This document shows positions 5,085 to 5,272 of a stretch of DNA of 5,272 nucleotides, in pieces. The stretch is from Anaerolinea sp. (lineage in GTDB: Bacteria > Chloroflexota > Anaerolineae > Anaerolineales > Anaerolineaceae): assembly GCA_013824385.1 (NCBI GenBank), contig PNNU01000269.1, forward strand, positions 1 through 5,272. The letters are read 5' to 3'. The notes below the pieces were generated by a model, which did not search any database, was not told the origin of the DNA, and saw nothing but the letters and a program-made list of their open reading frames with translations. The position numbers and the translations under genes are program-made. The stretch's first letter is position 1. Every line of letters starts with the position of its first letter.

Positions 5085-5113
5085 TCTATAATTTTTCGAT
5101 GATTATCAAACAA
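5085..5113 (-). promoter_or_regulatory. Possible promoter of the UbiA-like gene
   Basis: On the minus strand TTGTTT (5113-5108) and TATAGA (5090-5085) are 17 bases apart. The -35 is weak (three of six). The -10 ends nine bases from the ATG, which would give a very short leader and leave the AGTAGG site partly outside the mRNA. A second TTGATA (5126-5121) lies upstream in the dyad. Confidence 0.3.
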
Positions 5114-5122
5114 TAACCTATA

Positions 5123-5176
5123 TCAATTATTCTAATGTCCTATGGTGAGTGTTGCAAGTGCATAGAGAATAATTGA
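5123..5176. promoter_or_regulatory. Long interrupted dyad in the divergent intergenic region
   Basis: TCAATTATTCT (5123-5133) is the exact reverse complement of AGAATAATTGA (5166-5176). Inside it CTATG (5140-5144) pairs with CATAG (5161-5165), which adjoins the outer right arm. The structure is an 11-bp plus 5-bp stem with a six-base bulge on the left and a 16-base loop. The right arm overlaps TTGACA (5173-5178) and the left arm gives TTGATA on the other strand. This suits an operator controlling divergent promoters; it has no T-tract and is not a terminator. Confidence 0.5.
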
Positions 5177-5202
5177 CATTGGAAGAAATGCAAAACGATA
5201 AA
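5173..5202 (+). promoter_or_regulatory. Possible rightward promoter TTGACA-18-GATAAA
   Basis: A perfect -35 hexamer TTGACA (5173-5178) is followed after 18 bases by GATAAA (5197-5202), four of six to the -10 consensus. It would start transcription near 5209 and drive a gene beyond the window. It competes with the reading of 5188-5265 as a coding region, because the -10 lies inside that frame. Confidence 0.35.
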
Positions 5203-5265
5203 TCATTATTACAGACGATCGTCATCATAATCAACTTAGGACTTCTTTATATTTTTGGATTGTAA
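5188..5265 (+). CDS. Possible 25-residue single-span membrane peptide
   Basis: ATG at 5188 opens a 25-codon frame ending in TAA at 5263-5265. The peptide begins MQNDKSLL and continues as an uninterrupted hydrophobic stretch (about residues 11-25, rich in Ile, Leu and Val) to its last residue. GGA (5181-5183) lies four bases before the start and is a weak ribosome binding site. In-frame TTG codons at 5173 and 5179 could lengthen it to 30 residues. A polar head followed by one membrane span is typical of bacterial small membrane proteins, but AT-rich DNA yields such frames by chance. No family is recognised. Confidence 0.3.
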   Translation: MQNDKSLLQTIVIIINLGLLYIFGL

Positions 5266-5272
5266 AATATTA

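Overview
The window reads as a compact stretch of bacterial chromosome of moderate GC content, made of ordinary housekeeping and accessory genes. No rRNA, tRNA, CRISPR array, transposase or phage gene was seen. The gene set (AI-2E-type permease, small FHA protein, ThpR, RsfS, PrxQ/Bcp peroxiredoxin, UbiA-like membrane protein) fits a free-living bacterium. The style of several proteins suggests Chloroflexota (Anaerolineae), but that is a family-level impression and not a proof. Good GGAGG ribosome binding sites and classic hairpin-plus-T terminators are present.

Layout from left to right. Bases 1-125 (minus) hold the N-terminal 41 codons of a small acidic protein that runs off the window. Bases 183-1409 (minus) encode an AI-2E family permease. 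It is separated from the FHA gene at 1509-2231 (minus) by a strong intrinsic terminator whose T-tract runs straight into the permease's promoter region. The FHA gene has its own promoter (TTGACT-17-TAAACT). Bases 2232-2615 carry no convincing gene. This stretch holds three tandem 8-bp units, an A10 tract, a cluster of hairpins that would have UUCG tetraloops if transcribed leftward, and a small dyad.

On the plus strand, thpR (2616-3209, RNA 2',3'-cyclic phosphodiesterase) is followed after 34 bases by rsfS (3244-3588, ribosome silencing factor). RsfS appears to start at a CTG codon: its conserved first half lies upstream of any ATG, GTG or TTG, and a Shine-Dalgarno sequence sits at the right distance from the CTG. 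A 16-bp bidirectional terminator (3591-3633) separates rsfS from the convergent peroxiredoxin gene (3632-4084, minus), whose stop codon lies in the terminator tract. Upstream of it on the same strand is a divergent UbiA-like membrane protein (4167-5075) in which most of the usual Mg2+/diphosphate-binding acidic residues are replaced.

The right end (5076-5272) is a divergent intergenic region. It holds a long dyad (5123-5176) whose right arm overlaps a TTGACA hexamer, followed by a possible 25-residue single-membrane-span peptide (5188-5265).

Working together: thpR and rsfS look like a two-gene RNA/ribosome-related operon. The UbiA-like gene and the peroxiredoxin gene may be partly co-transcribed, because no terminator is visible between them, but the peroxiredoxin gene also has its own -10. 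I see no clear multi-gene novel system. The best leads are the CTG start of rsfS, the structured element at 2380-2439, the dyad at 5123-5176 and the motif-poor UbiA-like protein.
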